From Shewanella glacialipiscicola (GTDB lineage: Bacteria > Pseudomonadota > Gammaproteobacteria > Enterobacterales > Shewanellaceae), in contig NZ_JAKILU010000019.1 in the NCBI RefSeq assembly GCF_023283485.1, positions 1-64,000 of the forward strand: DNA of 64,000 bases. Direction: 5' to 3'. Numbering within the stretch: the first letter of the stretch is position 1; every line of letters starts with the position of its first letter. Made by a program: the position numbers and the translations under genes. The notes below the pieces were generated by a model, which made no database searches, was not told where the DNA came from, and saw nothing but the letters and a program-made list of their open reading frames with translations. Positions 8,323 to 17,275 of this stretch are shown piece after piece.

Positions 8323-10131
8323 ATGTCTCTTGAACAATATCATGTTATTCGACTATTACAGCAGCAGAGTCAGTCTTTAAAAGACGCCATTGCGCTGCAA
8401 GGTTTCGAAATGGCCGCGCCTTGGTCTTTGGTGAGCTGGCAAGCATTCGATCATATTAGCAGTAAAATTGCACAAGTGTTGATTCAACTCGGCGTACAAG
8501 TGCAAGACCGCTGTATTATTTTGGCGCAAAACTGCCCGCAGTGGACCTGTGCCGATATTGGTACACTCAAAAGTCGTGCCGTTGTGGTGCCTATTTATCC
8601 CACCAGTACCCTTGAACAGGCGAGCTTTATCGTTAACGATGCTGCCGCTAAAGTCATCTTTGTGGATGATGCTAAGCAATATGCCATGGCCTGTGAACTA
8701 CAAAAGCTATGTCCTAGTCTAGAGCATGTCATTGTATTCGATGTCAGCGTGGCGCTTGCGGCTAATAAGGTTGAGCAACACTGGCATTTAGACACTTTAC
8801 TAGCCGCTAACGATGAGCAGAAGGCTGAACAAAAAACCGAACTTAATCAACGTCTACAAGCGGCTAATCTCGACGATTTACTGACCCTAATTTATACTTC
8901 TGGCACGACGGGCGACCCGAAGGGCGTGATGCTGGATTACCGCAACATGGCTTCGACTATACGCCAACATGATCAAAAACTGGCTTTTCAGAGTGGCGAT
9001 GTGTCTTTGGCATTTTTACCCCTAAGCCATGTGTTTGAACGCAGTTGGAGTTTCTACGTTTTATGCCGTGGCGGTCATAACGTCTATTTGCAAAATACCC
9101 AAAGAGTAAAAGAGGCGATTAGCGCAGTACGCCCACATACTTTGTGTGTTGTGCCACGTTTCCTCGAAAAAGTTTACAGCGCTGTACAAGATAAAGTCAC
9201 CAAATCACCAGCTAGCCGTAAAAAGCTGTTTGCTTGGGCAATGCGTGTCGGTCAACGGCAGTTTGAAGTTGCTCAGGGTCGTGCCAAAGGTGGATTGTGG
9301 CTATCACTACAAGGGCGTGTGGCGCATAAACTCGTATTTAGCAAGTTGCACACAGTGCTTGGCGGCCGGCTGAAGTTTATGCCCTGCGGCGGTGCGGCCT
9401 TAGATATTAATGTGGGTAATTTCTTCCACGCTATCAATATTCCAGTGCTATGTGGTTATGGCATGACAGAAACCAACGCTACAGTGACCTGCAACACTTT
9501 AGACAATCGAGTGCCAGGTTCAAATGGCCAACCTTTGCTGGAAACTGAAATCAAACTGGGTAAAGATGACGAGATCCTCGTGCGCGGCGCCGCTGTGATG
9601 CGTGGCTATTATAATCGCCCAGAAGATACCGCCGCCGCCTTTGAGGATGGTTGGTTAAAAACCGGTGATGCAGGGCGTTTAGATGCTAACGGTAACCTAT
9701 TTATTACCGACCGCATTAAAGAGCTGATGAAAACCTCCAACGGTAAATACATTGCGCCACAAAGGATTGAAGGTGCTGTCGGCTGTTGTCCTTTTATCGA
9801 ACAAGTGGCCATTATTGCCGATGCTCGTAACTATGTGACTGCCTTGATTGTGCCTGCGTTTGAGTCTCTGGAAGCGTGGGCAAAAGACAAGGGCCTCAAG
9901 TATGAGTCAACTCTAGAATTGCTGCGCCACAGCCACGTAGTCGCGCATTTTGAGCAACGTCTGAAGCAGTTACAGCATGAGTTAGCAGGTTTTGAGCAGA
10001 TCAAAAAGTTCACTCTATTGCCCGATGCGTTTTCGATGGAAGCAGGGTTAATCACCCCAACACTTAAGTTACGGCGTAAGATGATTTACCATAAATATGC
10101 TCACGAAATTAATGCAATGTACAACAACTGA
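8323..10131 (+). CDS. AMP-dependent long-chain fatty acid-CoA ligase
   Basis: A 602-residue adenylate-forming enzyme that activates fatty acids to acyl-CoA through an acyl-AMP. The P-loop motif is LIYTSGTTGDPKGVMLDYRN, followed by GYGMTETNATVTCN, the adenylate-binding TGDAGRLDANGNLFITDRIKEL and the lysine-bearing TSNGKYIAPQRIE, which is the long-chain (FadD15/ACSL-like) variant. ATG 8323 is preferred over an upstream in-frame ATG at 8278 because AGGTGAG lies 7 bp before it and the protein then begins at the usual family start. It is monocistronic and followed by a strong terminator. The chain-length preference is not known. Confidence 0.9.
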   Translation: MSLEQYHVIRLLQQQSQSLKDAIALQGFEMAAPWSLVSWQAFDHISSKIAQVLIQLGVQVQDRCIILAQNCPQWTCADIGTLKSRAVVVPIYPTSTLEQASFIVNDAAAKVIFVDDAKQYAMACELQKLCPSLEHVIVFDVSVALAANKVEQHWHLDTLLAANDEQKAEQKTELNQRLQAANLDDLLTLIYTSGTTGDPKGVMLDYRNMASTIRQHDQKLAFQSGDVSLAFLPLSHVFERSWSFYVLCRGGHNVYLQNTQRVKEAISAVRPHTLCVVPRFLEKVYSAVQDKVTKSPASRKKLFAWAMRVGQRQFEVAQGRAKGGLWLSLQGRVAHKLVFSKLHTVLGGRLKFMPCGGAALDINVGNFFHAINIPVLCGYGMTETNATVTCNTLDNRVPGSNGQPLLETEIKLGKDDEILVRGAAVMRGYYNRPEDTAAAFEDGWLKTGDAGRLDANGNLFITDRIKELMKTSNGKYIAPQRIEGAVGCCPFIEQVAIIADARNYVTALIVPAFESLEAWAKDKGLKYESTLELLRHSHVVAHFEQRLKQLQHELAGFEQIKKFTLLPDAFSMEAGLITPTLKLRRKMIYHKYAHEINAMYNN

Positions 10132-10150
10132 TCCTTAAGCTGTTGTTACT

Positions 10151-10179
10151 AAAGGCCGCTATGCGGCCTTTTTGTTTTT
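10151..10179 (+). terminator. Intrinsic terminator of the acyl-CoA ligase gene
   Basis: The stem AAAGGCCGC-TAT-GCGGCCTTT (10151-10171) is followed by TTGTTTTT. Confidence 0.9.
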
Positions 10180-10397
10180 CATTTTAAGCGCTGAGCTAGG
10201 CCTATTTTGGGTTTGTTTGGACGTTTGGGTCTGTTAGGCTATGTATAAATATGACTGTGACTACTTAATTAAAGTCGCCAATAGTTTTCACGATAGATAA
10301 CATTGATACCAAACCCTGTTCAGCCATCAGGGGTCACCCGTCAAACTTAAATTACCCTGTAGTTGATTTATAAATAACAATAAAAAAGGAAGTGTGC

Positions 10398-10808
10398 ATG
10401 TCAGTCATTGAATACAGCCTCGAAATATCTCCAAGATTCACCGAAACCGATGGGCTAGGTCATATCAACAACACTGTGATCCCCGTGTGGTGTGAGGCGG
10501 CGCGTAAACCTATCTTTGAGATATTTAATCCAGAGTTGGATTTGCAGCATTGGAATCTTATTGTCGCGGGGTTTACGGTGGCCTTTATTGCACCGACTTA
10601 TTACGGTAAAGACGTTACGGTGAAAACCTACGTGAGCCGCATCGGTAACAGTAGCTTTGAGCTAACACAAACCTGTTGGCAGGCTGGACATAAGACGGCA
10701 GAGGTCAAAACGACGTTGGTGCATTACGACTATAAAATCGAAAAAAGTTGCCCTATTGCAGAGGATATCCGTGCAGTACTAGCGGGCTTACAAGGTGAAA
10801 TTATTTAA
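10398..10808 (+). CDS. Hotdog-fold acyl-CoA thioesterase (YbgC/4HBT-like)
   Basis: A 136-residue single hotdog domain. The N-terminal pattern SPRFTETDGLGHINNTVIPVWCEAAR matches the 4-hydroxybenzoyl-CoA thioesterase family motif (xxxxDxxGHINNxxYxxxxExAR), with the catalytic Asp replaced in register by D of ETDGLGH. It should hydrolyse an acyl-CoA in the cytoplasm. ATG 10398, after AAAAAAGGAAG, is the best start. A second, unrelated hotdog protein lies at 11.8-12.3 kb on the other strand. The substrate cannot be told from sequence. Confidence 0.8.
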   Translation: MSVIEYSLEISPRFTETDGLGHINNTVIPVWCEAARKPIFEIFNPELDLQHWNLIVAGFTVAFIAPTYYGKDVTVKTYVSRIGNSSFELTQTCWQAGHKTAEVKTTLVHYDYKIEKSCPIAEDIRAVLAGLQGEII

Positions 10809-10934
10809 TGTTTCGCTAATCTTGGTTAAGCGCAATTGCAATTGCGCTTGTTTAACGTTAATTTGGCGCCCGCAAACTGTGATACAGGTATCTAATCTGT
10901 AATGCATTGATAATATTCAGCCCGGATTAACACA

Positions 10935-11483
10935 ATGAGATTCTATTTTACCCGCATGCGCTCTAAAGATATTTGTCCGCCTAGACAACCACTTAAAAAA
11001 ATAGTGTGGTCGTGGGTTGGCGCATTTTGTGGTATCTACCTGGTGGCTAGTCTTGCTTTTTATTTTAGTGAAAATCCAATCGGTACTATGTTTGTGATTG
11101 GCTCATTCGGAGCATCGGCAGTACTGGTGTACGGCGCACCACTGGCAGAGTTTTCACAGCCACGTAATTTAATCGGTGGCAGTGTGTTGTCAGCATTAAT
11201 CGGGGTTGCGGTTTATCAGCTGTTTACAGATTATATGGTGCTTGCCTGTGCTTTAGCGGTATCACTATCTATCGCGTTAATGTACCTCACTCGCACTCTG
11301 CACCCACCGGGCGGTGCAACGGCATTGATTGCCGTGATTGGCGGCGAAAACGTGCATCAACTTGGCTTTCTCTACGCCATAATGCCAGTATTTTTAGGCT
11401 CTGTACTATTATTGCTGGTGGCACTGGTAGTTAATAACCTCTCCACCGATCCTAAGCGCCATTACCCTGTGTATTGGATTTAA
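10935..11483 (+). CDS. HPP-family integral membrane protein
   Basis: A 182-residue protein with about four or five hydrophobic segments and the defining motif LHPPGGATALIAVIGG near residues 121-136, preceded by FVIGSFGASAVLVYGAP. HPP proteins of cyanobacteria and chloroplasts have been linked to nitrite transport; the bacterial ones are mostly uncharacterised. There is no nitrogen gene nearby. The ATG has only a weak ribosome site (CCCGGA). The gene is monocistronic and convergent with the GNAT gene. Confidence 0.85.
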   Translation: MRFYFTRMRSKDICPPRQPLKKIVWSWVGAFCGIYLVASLAFYFSENPIGTMFVIGSFGASAVLVYGAPLAEFSQPRNLIGGSVLSALIGVAVYQLFTDYMVLACALAVSLSIALMYLTRTLHPPGGATALIAVIGGENVHQLGFLYAIMPVFLGSVLLLLVALVVNNLSTDPKRHYPVYWI

Positions 11484-11502
11484 CAACGTTACTGTAAACG
11501 GG

Positions 11503-11766
11503 TTATTTCAAAAACTTCTGTACATACCAGCAGCTGGCTTGGATAGCCAAATCTTGGCCTTTAGCCCACTTTAAGCCGTGGCGAACTAAGCGCTCGGCAA
11601 GTCCTTTACCGCGCAGTTCGTTAGGGACAAAAGTACGGCTAAAATCGATATCTTTGCCTGATAATTGGTATTCCAACATCGCCTCATGGCCATCGACAGG
11701 GATAATAAAGCGCTGCTTATCTATTTGATGTTCAACGGCTATTTCGATATTTTCGTTATCTGACAT
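11503..11766 (-). CDS. Small GNAT-fold acetyltransferase (YjdJ/GTNAT type)
   Basis: An 87-residue protein. The core reads LEYQLSGKDIDFSRTFVPNELRGKGLAERLVRHGLKWAK, with the acetyl-CoA-binding P-loop variant ELRGKGLAERLV, and a Cys in the conserved terminal segment IQASCWYVQKFL. It matches the minimal 'GCN5-like N-acyltransferase' family found next to many housekeeping genes. ATG 11766, preceded by GAGGAAAG, was chosen over the upstream TTG. The substrate is unknown. Confidence 0.8.
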   Translation of the reverse strand: MSDNENIEIAVEHQIDKQRFIIPVDGHEAMLEYQLSGKDIDFSRTFVPNELRGKGLAERLVRHGLKWAKGQDLAIQASCWYVQKFLK

Positions 11767-11835
11767 ACATACTTTCCTCAAGGTATGGCTTAAAGTGTGC
11801 TGATAATTTATCTATGGGCGTAGATAGCTTAGCGC

Positions 11836-12300
11836 TTAAGCAAGTTCATGCTGTTTGAGGATCGACAGCAGTTCTACGGGTAACTCGGCCTTTTTGCCTG
11901 TTCTAAAGTTGAACATCACCGCGACGGAAGTCCCTAGGGTTGTCACAGCCTGTTGCTGTTTACTAAAAGCTTGATAATGCATGGTAAATCTATCGCTGTG
12001 GATGTCGCTAATACTAACACTCACCAATAAAGTATCGGGAAAGGTTACTGGGCGTTTATAGCGTGCTTGATTTTCGCTAATCACTGGGCCAATACCGGAT
12101 TGATACAAGCTATCTAACGGAAAGAGGCGATTAAAAAAGTCGATACGCGCCGTCTCAAAATAGCGGAAATACACCACATTATTCACATGTTGCAGAGCAT
12201 CCATTTCGCCCCATGCCACGGGGATTTGAGTGACGATGGGATTGATTGCGAGAAACTTTTCCTGTGCCTGCTGTTGTGCACCTGCTTGTATCTGTTCCAT
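11836..12300 (-). CDS. Acyl-CoA thioesterase, FadM/YbgC-like hotdog protein
   Basis: A 154-residue hotdog protein with VAWGEMDALQHVNNVVYFRYFETARIDFF, the classic 4HBT signature in which D of GEMD is the likely catalytic acid. SENQARYKRPVTFPDTLLVSVSI follows. It probably hydrolyses medium- or long-chain acyl-CoA in the cytoplasm. It lies about 70 bp upstream of the GNAT gene on the same strand and may share its transcript. The N-terminal 20 residues are Gln-rich and not part of the domain. Confidence 0.85.
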   Translation of the reverse strand: MEQIQAGAQQQAQEKFLAINPIVTQIPVAWGEMDALQHVNNVVYFRYFETARIDFFNRLFPLDSLYQSGIGPVISENQARYKRPVTFPDTLLVSVSISDIHSDRFTMHYQAFSKQQQAVTTLGTSVAVMFNFRTGKKAELPVELLSILKQHELA

Positions 12301-12701
12301 GGTAAAAATCTCTGGTTAAAACGCTCGTTTAAGGGATCCAGACTAGCAGTATAAAATTACGGCGACAAGTATTGTCCCGTATAGCATCTATTATTAATAA
12401 TGGTGTATTAAATAAATATTAATAACGTTTTTAAATGGTTATGGTAAGTTACCTGTGTTGAGTAAGTGATGGCGACAATTTTTTTGGCGATAAAAGAAAC
12501 AAGGTTACTCAGTGTTAAACCTATCTAAACTGACTTGAATAGCGTCATAAAATAGTCTTGTTTATCGTGTCGTATTTGGGGCTAAATGTGAGTCGTTGTT
12601 AGCCATTTACTAGAGCCGTTGGGATGACTATTGTCACTGGTCTGGTTTATTTCAGCCGCAATTGCTGTGTGCCTTAATCATTAATGGAAGATAAATTGAT
12701 A
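12301..12701. other. Divergent intergenic region
   Basis: A gene-free, AT-rich spacer between two divergent genes. The only notable structure is a 12-bp perfect AT palindrome, ATTATTAATAAT (12390-12401). No RNA gene or repeat is recognisable. Confidence 0.4.
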
Positions 12702-13793
12702 ATGAATTTAAGTCCTTACACCAAAGCTGCTCGCGAATATCTGCGGCAAGTGACTTTACCTTCACCTTGTCAGCTCCGATTAGGATTGAGTAAACTATGG
12801 TGTTACATCAGCCAAGGTATTGCTCGGTTATCCTTTGCGCAAAAATTATATCTTATCGCCTTGATATTAGCTTTCAGTGGCGATCTGATGGGCGTAGTCG
12901 CTGTGATTGCCGTAATCGCTATGGCCATCGAGTTTTGGCCTGTGTTCGAGCGGGTTTGGCACAGTTTGGCGGGCAAAGCTGTGTTGTTGCTGTTTTATGC
13001 GATGATTGCCAACTTTGCTTTGGGCTGGTCTGGTGCGATAGTTAACGAAGTGGTTGGGGTCTCAGCAAGCGATCTCAATTACACCCATAACTTAGCGATT
13101 CTACTCTATATGCCCGCTTGGTTTTTGATGGTAAGCGCGATCGTGCTACTGGCATTGCAGTTGATTATCCCTGTCTATTTAGTATTGATATTTTTGCTTA
13201 AACCTTTAGGTATCAAATCGTTACGGATTACCTCGCATACTTCATTCCGTAAAACGACTTTTTTGATCCGTATCGTGCTAGCGACTGTGGTTTTGTATCA
13301 CTTGAGCCTGTTAATTGATTTAGAGACTCGTATTGAAACCTCGTTTGGCAACTTTATTACCTCTCCCCAAGAAGCCGCTAAGCATGCTCCTCGCGAGCCT
13401 AAATCGGGACGGTTGCCGGATGCGACCGATGTGCTGACGGTACCGCTTGTAGAGCTAACTCAGACTGCTCTTGATTCTGAAAGCGATAAATCGAGCAAGG
13501 CTGAGAATAGTAATGATGACGGCGAGCTGGAAGAGGAAGAGCGCAAAAAGGCCTACGCTTCGGTGCGAACTCAATATCAGTACTTAGTGCGGCAATGGCT
13601 AGCTACGTTCGCATTTTCACTTGAAGCCAATGGCCGCTCGCGTTGTAAAAAGCCTGCCGAGTCGAATGTGATTGAATTAAATGATTACGAGATTTTGTTG
13701 ATCACACCCGATAAGAATGCGGATTATGGTTATCGTTTTGAGGTGGAAAAATGTATCTCGGCCGCGTTTCCGCTGGCGGTGAAGGGTAATTGA
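12702..13793 (+). CDS. Uncharacterised integral membrane protein
   Basis: No family was recognised. ATG 12702, with GGAAG 11 bp upstream, is slightly favoured over ATG 12684, which has no ribosome site. The 363-residue product has about five hydrophobic segments in its first 210 residues (including FAQKLYLIALILAFSG, LLLFYAMIANFALGW, ILLYMPAWFLMVSAIVLLAL, LIIPVYLVLIFLL and IRIVLATVVLYHLSLLI). A long soluble C-terminal region then contains an acidic stretch rich in E and D (near ELEEEERKK) and ends in a compact mixed segment. It is monocistronic with its own terminator. The topology suggests a membrane-anchored protein with a large soluble tail. Confidence 0.7.
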   Translation: MNLSPYTKAAREYLRQVTLPSPCQLRLGLSKLWCYISQGIARLSFAQKLYLIALILAFSGDLMGVVAVIAVIAMAIEFWPVFERVWHSLAGKAVLLLFYAMIANFALGWSGAIVNEVVGVSASDLNYTHNLAILLYMPAWFLMVSAIVLLALQLIIPVYLVLIFLLKPLGIKSLRITSHTSFRKTTFLIRIVLATVVLYHLSLLIDLETRIETSFGNFITSPQEAAKHAPREPKSGRLPDATDVLTVPLVELTQTALDSESDKSSKAENSNDDGELEEEERKKAYASVRTQYQYLVRQWLATFAFSLEANGRSRCKKPAESNVIELNDYEILLITPDKNADYGYRFEVEKCISAAFPLAVKGN

Positions 13794-13806
13794 GTCAATT
13801 AATAAA

Positions 13807-13835
13807 AAAGCGACCACAAGGTCGCTTTAGTTTTA
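13807..13835 (+). terminator. Intrinsic terminator
   Basis: The stem AAAGCGACC-ACAA-GGTCGCTTT is followed by AGTTTTAT. It lies just after the membrane-protein stop. Confidence 0.85.
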
Positions 13836-13907
13836 TCGGCTAAATCAGCTTGAGCTGACTGAGTCGACTATCGTGTTATTCAACCATCACGTTATTCAAT
13901 AATCGCA

Positions 13908-14588
13908 TTATTCAATCAGCAGCTCATCGAAGCTGCTGATTTTGCGGAACTCGCCAGTGCGTTGCTTGCTGTCGCGAACCATTTGGCAGGTCATCATGCC
14001 CGCAGCGTCGGCAGCCTTTAATTCTTCAATAACATCAGACACAAACAGCACTTGTTTGGGGCTTAAACTGATAGTGTTGAGGATATTGCAGTAAGCCTGC
14101 TTATCTAATTTGTTGCCCGTGCGGGTGTCGAAATGGCCGTTAAACATTTCAGTTAAATCGCCGCCGTCACTGTGGCTGAACAACAGTTTTTGCGCGTCGA
14201 CAGAGCCGGATGAAAAGCTGTAAATACGCAGATTTTGTGCGCTAAAACGTTTCACCGCTTCAATAAAGTCTGGAAAGATATGGCCCTTAAATTCGCCATG
14301 GGCATAGCCTTGCTTCCAAATTAACCCTTGTAAGGTTTTAAGTGGCGTAGCTTTACGGTCTTCGTTGACCCACTGTTGCAGGATCTCAGTTACACGCGCT
14401 AAGTCAGCCTCCGGCTCTAGGGCGATATCTTTAGTGTCACAAATACAGTTTTCAACCAATACATTGTGTTGGTTCTGTTCTAAAAAGTCTGGCAAGGCTT
14501 TGACAGAATAGGGGAATAGTACATCTTGGATAAAGTTTAGGTCTGTCGTGGTGCCTGCTGTGTCTACGACTATGGCTCTGATACCCAT
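13908..14588 (-). CDS. mtnC: Enolase-phosphatase E1 (methionine salvage)
   Basis: MtnC is a HAD-superfamily enzyme that enolises and then dephosphorylates 2,3-diketo-5-methylthiopentyl-1-phosphate in the methionine salvage pathway. Visible features are HAD motif [18 protein letters not shown] (Asp9), motif [18 protein letters not shown], and motif III/IV with [18 protein letters not shown]. The length (226 residues) is normal. ATG 14588 was chosen because MGIRAI is the usual N-terminus; an in-frame GTG at 14606 would add six residues. No other salvage genes are adjacent. Confidence 0.92.
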   Translation of the reverse strand: MGIRAIVVDTAGTTTDLNFIQDVLFPYSVKALPDFLEQNQHNVLVENCICDTKDIALEPEADLARVTEILQQWVNEDRKATPLKTLQGLIWKQGYAHGEFKGHIFPDFIEAVKRFSAQNLRIYSFSSGSVDAQKLLFSHSDGGDLTEMFNGHFDTRTGNKLDKQAYCNILNTISLSPKQVLFVSDVIEELKAADAAGMMTCQMVRDSKQRTGEFRKISSFDELLIE

Positions 14589-14968
14589 AATGTTTTGATA
14601 CTCCACAATATGTTGGCTAAAAAAGTGCTACGTCGATCCTAAGCGTTATTGGCAATATTGGCTAGTCTATTTCGCCCAAGTAGATGGGCAAATTGTGGTT
14701 GATATCACTAAGCGATAAATTTGAAATTTGATTAATCTAATAATTTTAAAAGCTTATCTACTGATCATCTGAGAAAGCCTGCGCTTGATACTGCATTTTA
14801 TCTATTTTTTCGTGCACTATTCTGTGACGAACATAAGACTATAGTCTTAATAGCTAAGGGAAATTTAGGCTGCTATTGTAGTTTACACCTTGTTTCTACG
14901 TTATGTTGCATAGGCAGTCATTTTGGGGTGACGCAGGGGAATTTTATGGCCAATAAGAGAGATGTTAA
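14589..14968. other. Intergenic region with a possible ORF remnant
   Basis: There is no intact gene. One plus-strand frame is open from about 14599 to TAA at 14716-14718 and reads like real protein (YVDPKRYWQYWLVYFAQVDG and on to DITKR) but has no usable start codon, so it could be the tail of a lost gene. The rest is AT-rich and presumably carries the promoters of mtnC and of the gene at 14969. Confidence 0.3.
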
Positions 14969-15403
14969 ATGAAATATTTACCCGCTGTTGGTTTTGGTAT
15001 CTTATTAGCTTTATTGAGTTTTATCAGCTTCTCATTTGTCGCGAGTGCGGGTTATATGTTAGAGATGTTGAGCGGCGCACCTGATATTAACCAGAACAGT
15101 GTGGAGTATCTTTTGTTAGCTGCCCACGATGCAGGTTTGCTGATATTGATTGCGGGCCTAGTGCTTTATGCTTACCACAGGATATTTCCTACACTTCCCT
15201 TCGATTGGTTTGCCGCTGTGTTTATCCAAATGCCACTTGGTTTAGCAGTGCTGGTACTCGATGGCATTAACTTCAACTTACTGTCATTTAAAGGTTTTGC
15301 ACTGACGTTGACGACCTTTACTGCCTCTTTTGGGGTGTTAATCATATTTTGGCTATTGCAGCGCAAAGCGAAGCGTTTGCAGACTATATGCCCAACTAAA
15401 TAG
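14969..15403 (+). CDS. Small uncharacterised membrane protein
   Basis: A 144-residue protein with four predicted membrane segments (about residues 5-25, 50-70, 80-100 and 110-130) and a basic C-terminus (LLQRKAKRLQ). The family was not recognised. The ATG follows AAGAGAGATGTTAA, a reasonable ribosome site. The adjacent minus-strand sequence holds the remnant of a phosphodiesterase gene, so the local neighbourhood has been rearranged. Confidence 0.65.
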   Translation: MKYLPAVGFGILLALLSFISFSFVASAGYMLEMLSGAPDINQNSVEYLLLAAHDAGLLILIAGLVLYAYHRIFPTLPFDWFAAVFIQMPLGLAVLVLDGINFNLLSFKGFALTLTTFTASFGVLIIFWLLQRKAKRLQTICPTK

Positions 15404-15426
15404 TTGCCGAATTTTAGTTGTTGAAT

Positions 15427-15597
15427 TTACAGGGCATAACGTAGACGCGACGCGGTTTGCTCAATAGATGACAGCGCCAGCCATTGTTCCCGTATTTCTA
15501 CTATCTCTTTTGAATAATCGGTAATCAGTACATCAGCGCCAAGTGCTGACATGCGTAGCATTTGTCGTGGATTATTCACTGTCCATACACGCACTTG
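15427..15597 (-). pseudogene. C-terminal remnant of a glycerophosphodiester phosphodiesterase (UgpQ/GDPD)
   Basis: The minus strand from 15597 down to the stop at 15427-15429 encodes 56 residues beginning VRVWTVNNPRQMLRMSALGA, then DVLITDYSKEIVEI. This is the closing beta-alpha part of GDPD-family TIM barrels (V-W-T-V-N then G-A-D-x-L-x-T-D-Y). A stop codon (CTA on the plus strand, 15598-15600) lies just upstream and no further homologous sequence was found, so the N-terminal roughly three quarters of the enzyme has been deleted. It cannot be functional. Confidence 0.75.
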
Positions 15598-15782
15598 CTA
15601 TGTGCACTATCGATAAATTTACAGCCTAGAGCTGAACCTCAGAGATAAAAAATCTGTCTTGCGTCACAGCGTTAGATATAAGGCGCGGATTGCAGTGTCA
15701 TTATCTGAACTTTGGCTGAATTGAGTTATCACAGCATTATCCATGTGATTATTAATCTTCAAATCTACCGAGGAAGCGCTTA

Positions 15783-16307
15783 ATGAAACAAGCCGCGTTG
15801 ATTGCCTTATTGCTGTGTTCACCACTCGTGTATGCCGACATAGATAATATTGAAAAGATAAATGATATTAGTGCATTGCAGCAGAATGATAGCCAATTGC
15901 TGAGTTCTGGTTTACCAAGTGAGTCGCAATTTACTCAACTTAAACAAACCGGTGTTGATGTGGTGATTAATCTGATGCCTGATAACAATAAAGGTGCTCA
16001 TCAAGATGAGGCTAAGTGGGTGACGCAAGCAGGCATGGAGTATGTATATATTCCGGTCGATTGGCAAAATCCACAACTTACCGATGTGGAAACCTTCTTT
16101 AAGGCTATGGATGCGCACGCAGGCCAAGATATTTTAGTGCATTGCTTTGCTAACTATCGCGCCTCAGCATTTGTTTATTTATATCAATTAAAACAAGGTA
16201 AGAAGCCCGATATGGTGCAGACTATGGCTCCATGGGGTGACGAGTTAGCCCGTTATCCACAGTGGCAAGTGTTGCTAAATGAAGTTCGCACTAAGTATAA
16301 ATTTTGA
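15783..16307 (+). CDS. Periplasmic PTP-like phosphatase (DUF442/beta-lactamase-hydrolase-like)
   Basis: A 174-residue protein with a signal peptide (MKQAALIALLLCSPLVYA, cleavage after residue 18). The fold markers are LLSSGLPSESQFTQLKQTGVDVVINLMPD, then YIPVDWQNPQLTDVETFFKAMD, and the phosphate-binding loop VHCFANYRASAF near residues 118-129. The loop is CX4R, as in the DUF442 cyclophosphatase-like group, rather than the CX5R of classical tyrosine phosphatases. The likely role is a periplasmic phosphatase or sulfur-metabolism protein; the substrate is unknown. GAGGAAG upstream supports the start. Confidence 0.8.
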   Translation: MKQAALIALLLCSPLVYADIDNIEKINDISALQQNDSQLLSSGLPSESQFTQLKQTGVDVVINLMPDNNKGAHQDEAKWVTQAGMEYVYIPVDWQNPQLTDVETFFKAMDAHAGQDILVHCFANYRASAFVYLYQLKQGKKPDMVQTMAPWGDELARYPQWQVLLNEVRTKYKF

Positions 16308-16473
16308 TTTATCAATATAGTCGCAGGTATAAAATATCGGTTGATAAATGAATCGGTATTTTTTATTTGAATATAACGCAGCTCTCTTTTCAGATGTTGA
16401 TTTTTATATGGATGGAGTGAGTGGTTTAATTATATTGCAGTAGGTAGGTGATAATAAATGGTCAACTAGTTTT

Positions 16474-17109
16474 TTAAAGATCTATTATTTGGTAAAAAGG
16501 TTTGGTTTTTATTATTTTTCCTTCTTGAATTAATTCATTAATAATACGTCGATATGAGCGCGTTGTAATGCCGAGTTTTTTAGCGCCTAATGTAGAAGAT
16601 AGTTTAAACTGTTCTTCATTAGCTAGGTTTCTCGCTTCTAATATTTGGTTGATAATGCTGGCTTTAGTCGGTTGTGTTAGATTACTGATGAGCTCGTGCA
16701 TATTTCTATTATATCGTTTAGTAATCAAAGAAGTAATATACATAAACATATCTGAGTTTTTTTCTACAACTTTTATAAAATTGGCTTTAGATATCCGATA
16801 TAATGTGCCTGATTTATTAGATCTCACACTAAATAAAGAGCTATTGTTTTCTTGGAAAAACTCCATCTCACCTAAAAAACCAGTATAGTCATCTTCCACT
16901 TTTAGAATAAACTCATTACCACTTGAGTTGATATACGATATTGTTAAACTCGCATTCTCACAAAATAATAGTTCTGACACTTGCTTAGATTGTCTAAGTA
17001 AGTAGGTATTCTTACTGTACTTAATCTCTGCAATACCCATAGCCTTAACAATAGTAGTAATGTCTTCCATAAGTATCTGTACTGTAGTCAATAGCATATA
17101 ATTTAACAT
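16474..17109 (-). CDS. Crp/Fnr-family transcriptional regulator
   Basis: A protein of up to 211 residues (Met14, MEDITTIVKAMG, is an equally plausible start giving 198). An N-terminal cyclic-nucleotide-binding-like beta barrel (about 30-135) includes GEMEFFQENNSSLFSVRS in place of the canonical GELGLL...RxAxV phosphate-binding cassette. That departure makes cAMP binding unlikely. The C-terminal winged helix (about 150-205) contains LGAKKLGITTRSYRRIINELIQEGKI as recognition region. It is AT-rich compared with neighbours. It lies downstream of nupC-deoD on the same strand but beyond a terminator, so it is probably transcribed separately. It resembles YeiL-type regulators of nucleoside genes; that link is inference. 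Confidence 0.75.
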   Translation of the reverse strand: MLNYMLLTTVQILMEDITTIVKAMGIAEIKYSKNTYLLRQSKQVSELLFCENASLTISYINSSGNEFILKVEDDYTGFLGEMEFFQENNSSLFSVRSNKSGTLYRISKANFIKVVEKNSDMFMYITSLITKRYNRNMHELISNLTQPTKASIINQILEARNLANEEQFKLSSTLGAKKLGITTRSYRRIINELIQEGKIIKTKPFYQIIDL

Positions 17110-17214
17110 TTTATTATACGCTTGCGCTATTGAATAGCAATCTATACTTATATATGCAACATTGAGGCTGTGGATTGATCTTGTGAGTTTGATTTACTGT
17201 CTAGTTATAATAAA

Positions 17215-17241
17215 TAAGTGGCTAAAAGGATTAGCCACTTA
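17215..17241 (-). terminator. Intrinsic terminator after deoD
   Basis: A perfect 11-bp stem (TAAGTGGCTAA with its complement, 5-base loop) ends on the minus strand in TTATTTATTATAA. It closes the nupC-deoD transcript. Confidence 0.75.
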
Positions 17242-17275
17242 TTAACGTGTAGTCTTTAGGGTGATATTAAGACCG

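Noticed and set aside
14599-14718. Short open frame with protein-like sequence between mtnC and the next gene
   Set aside because: It has no start codon and only 39 codons; kept as a remark in the gap entry rather than a gene.
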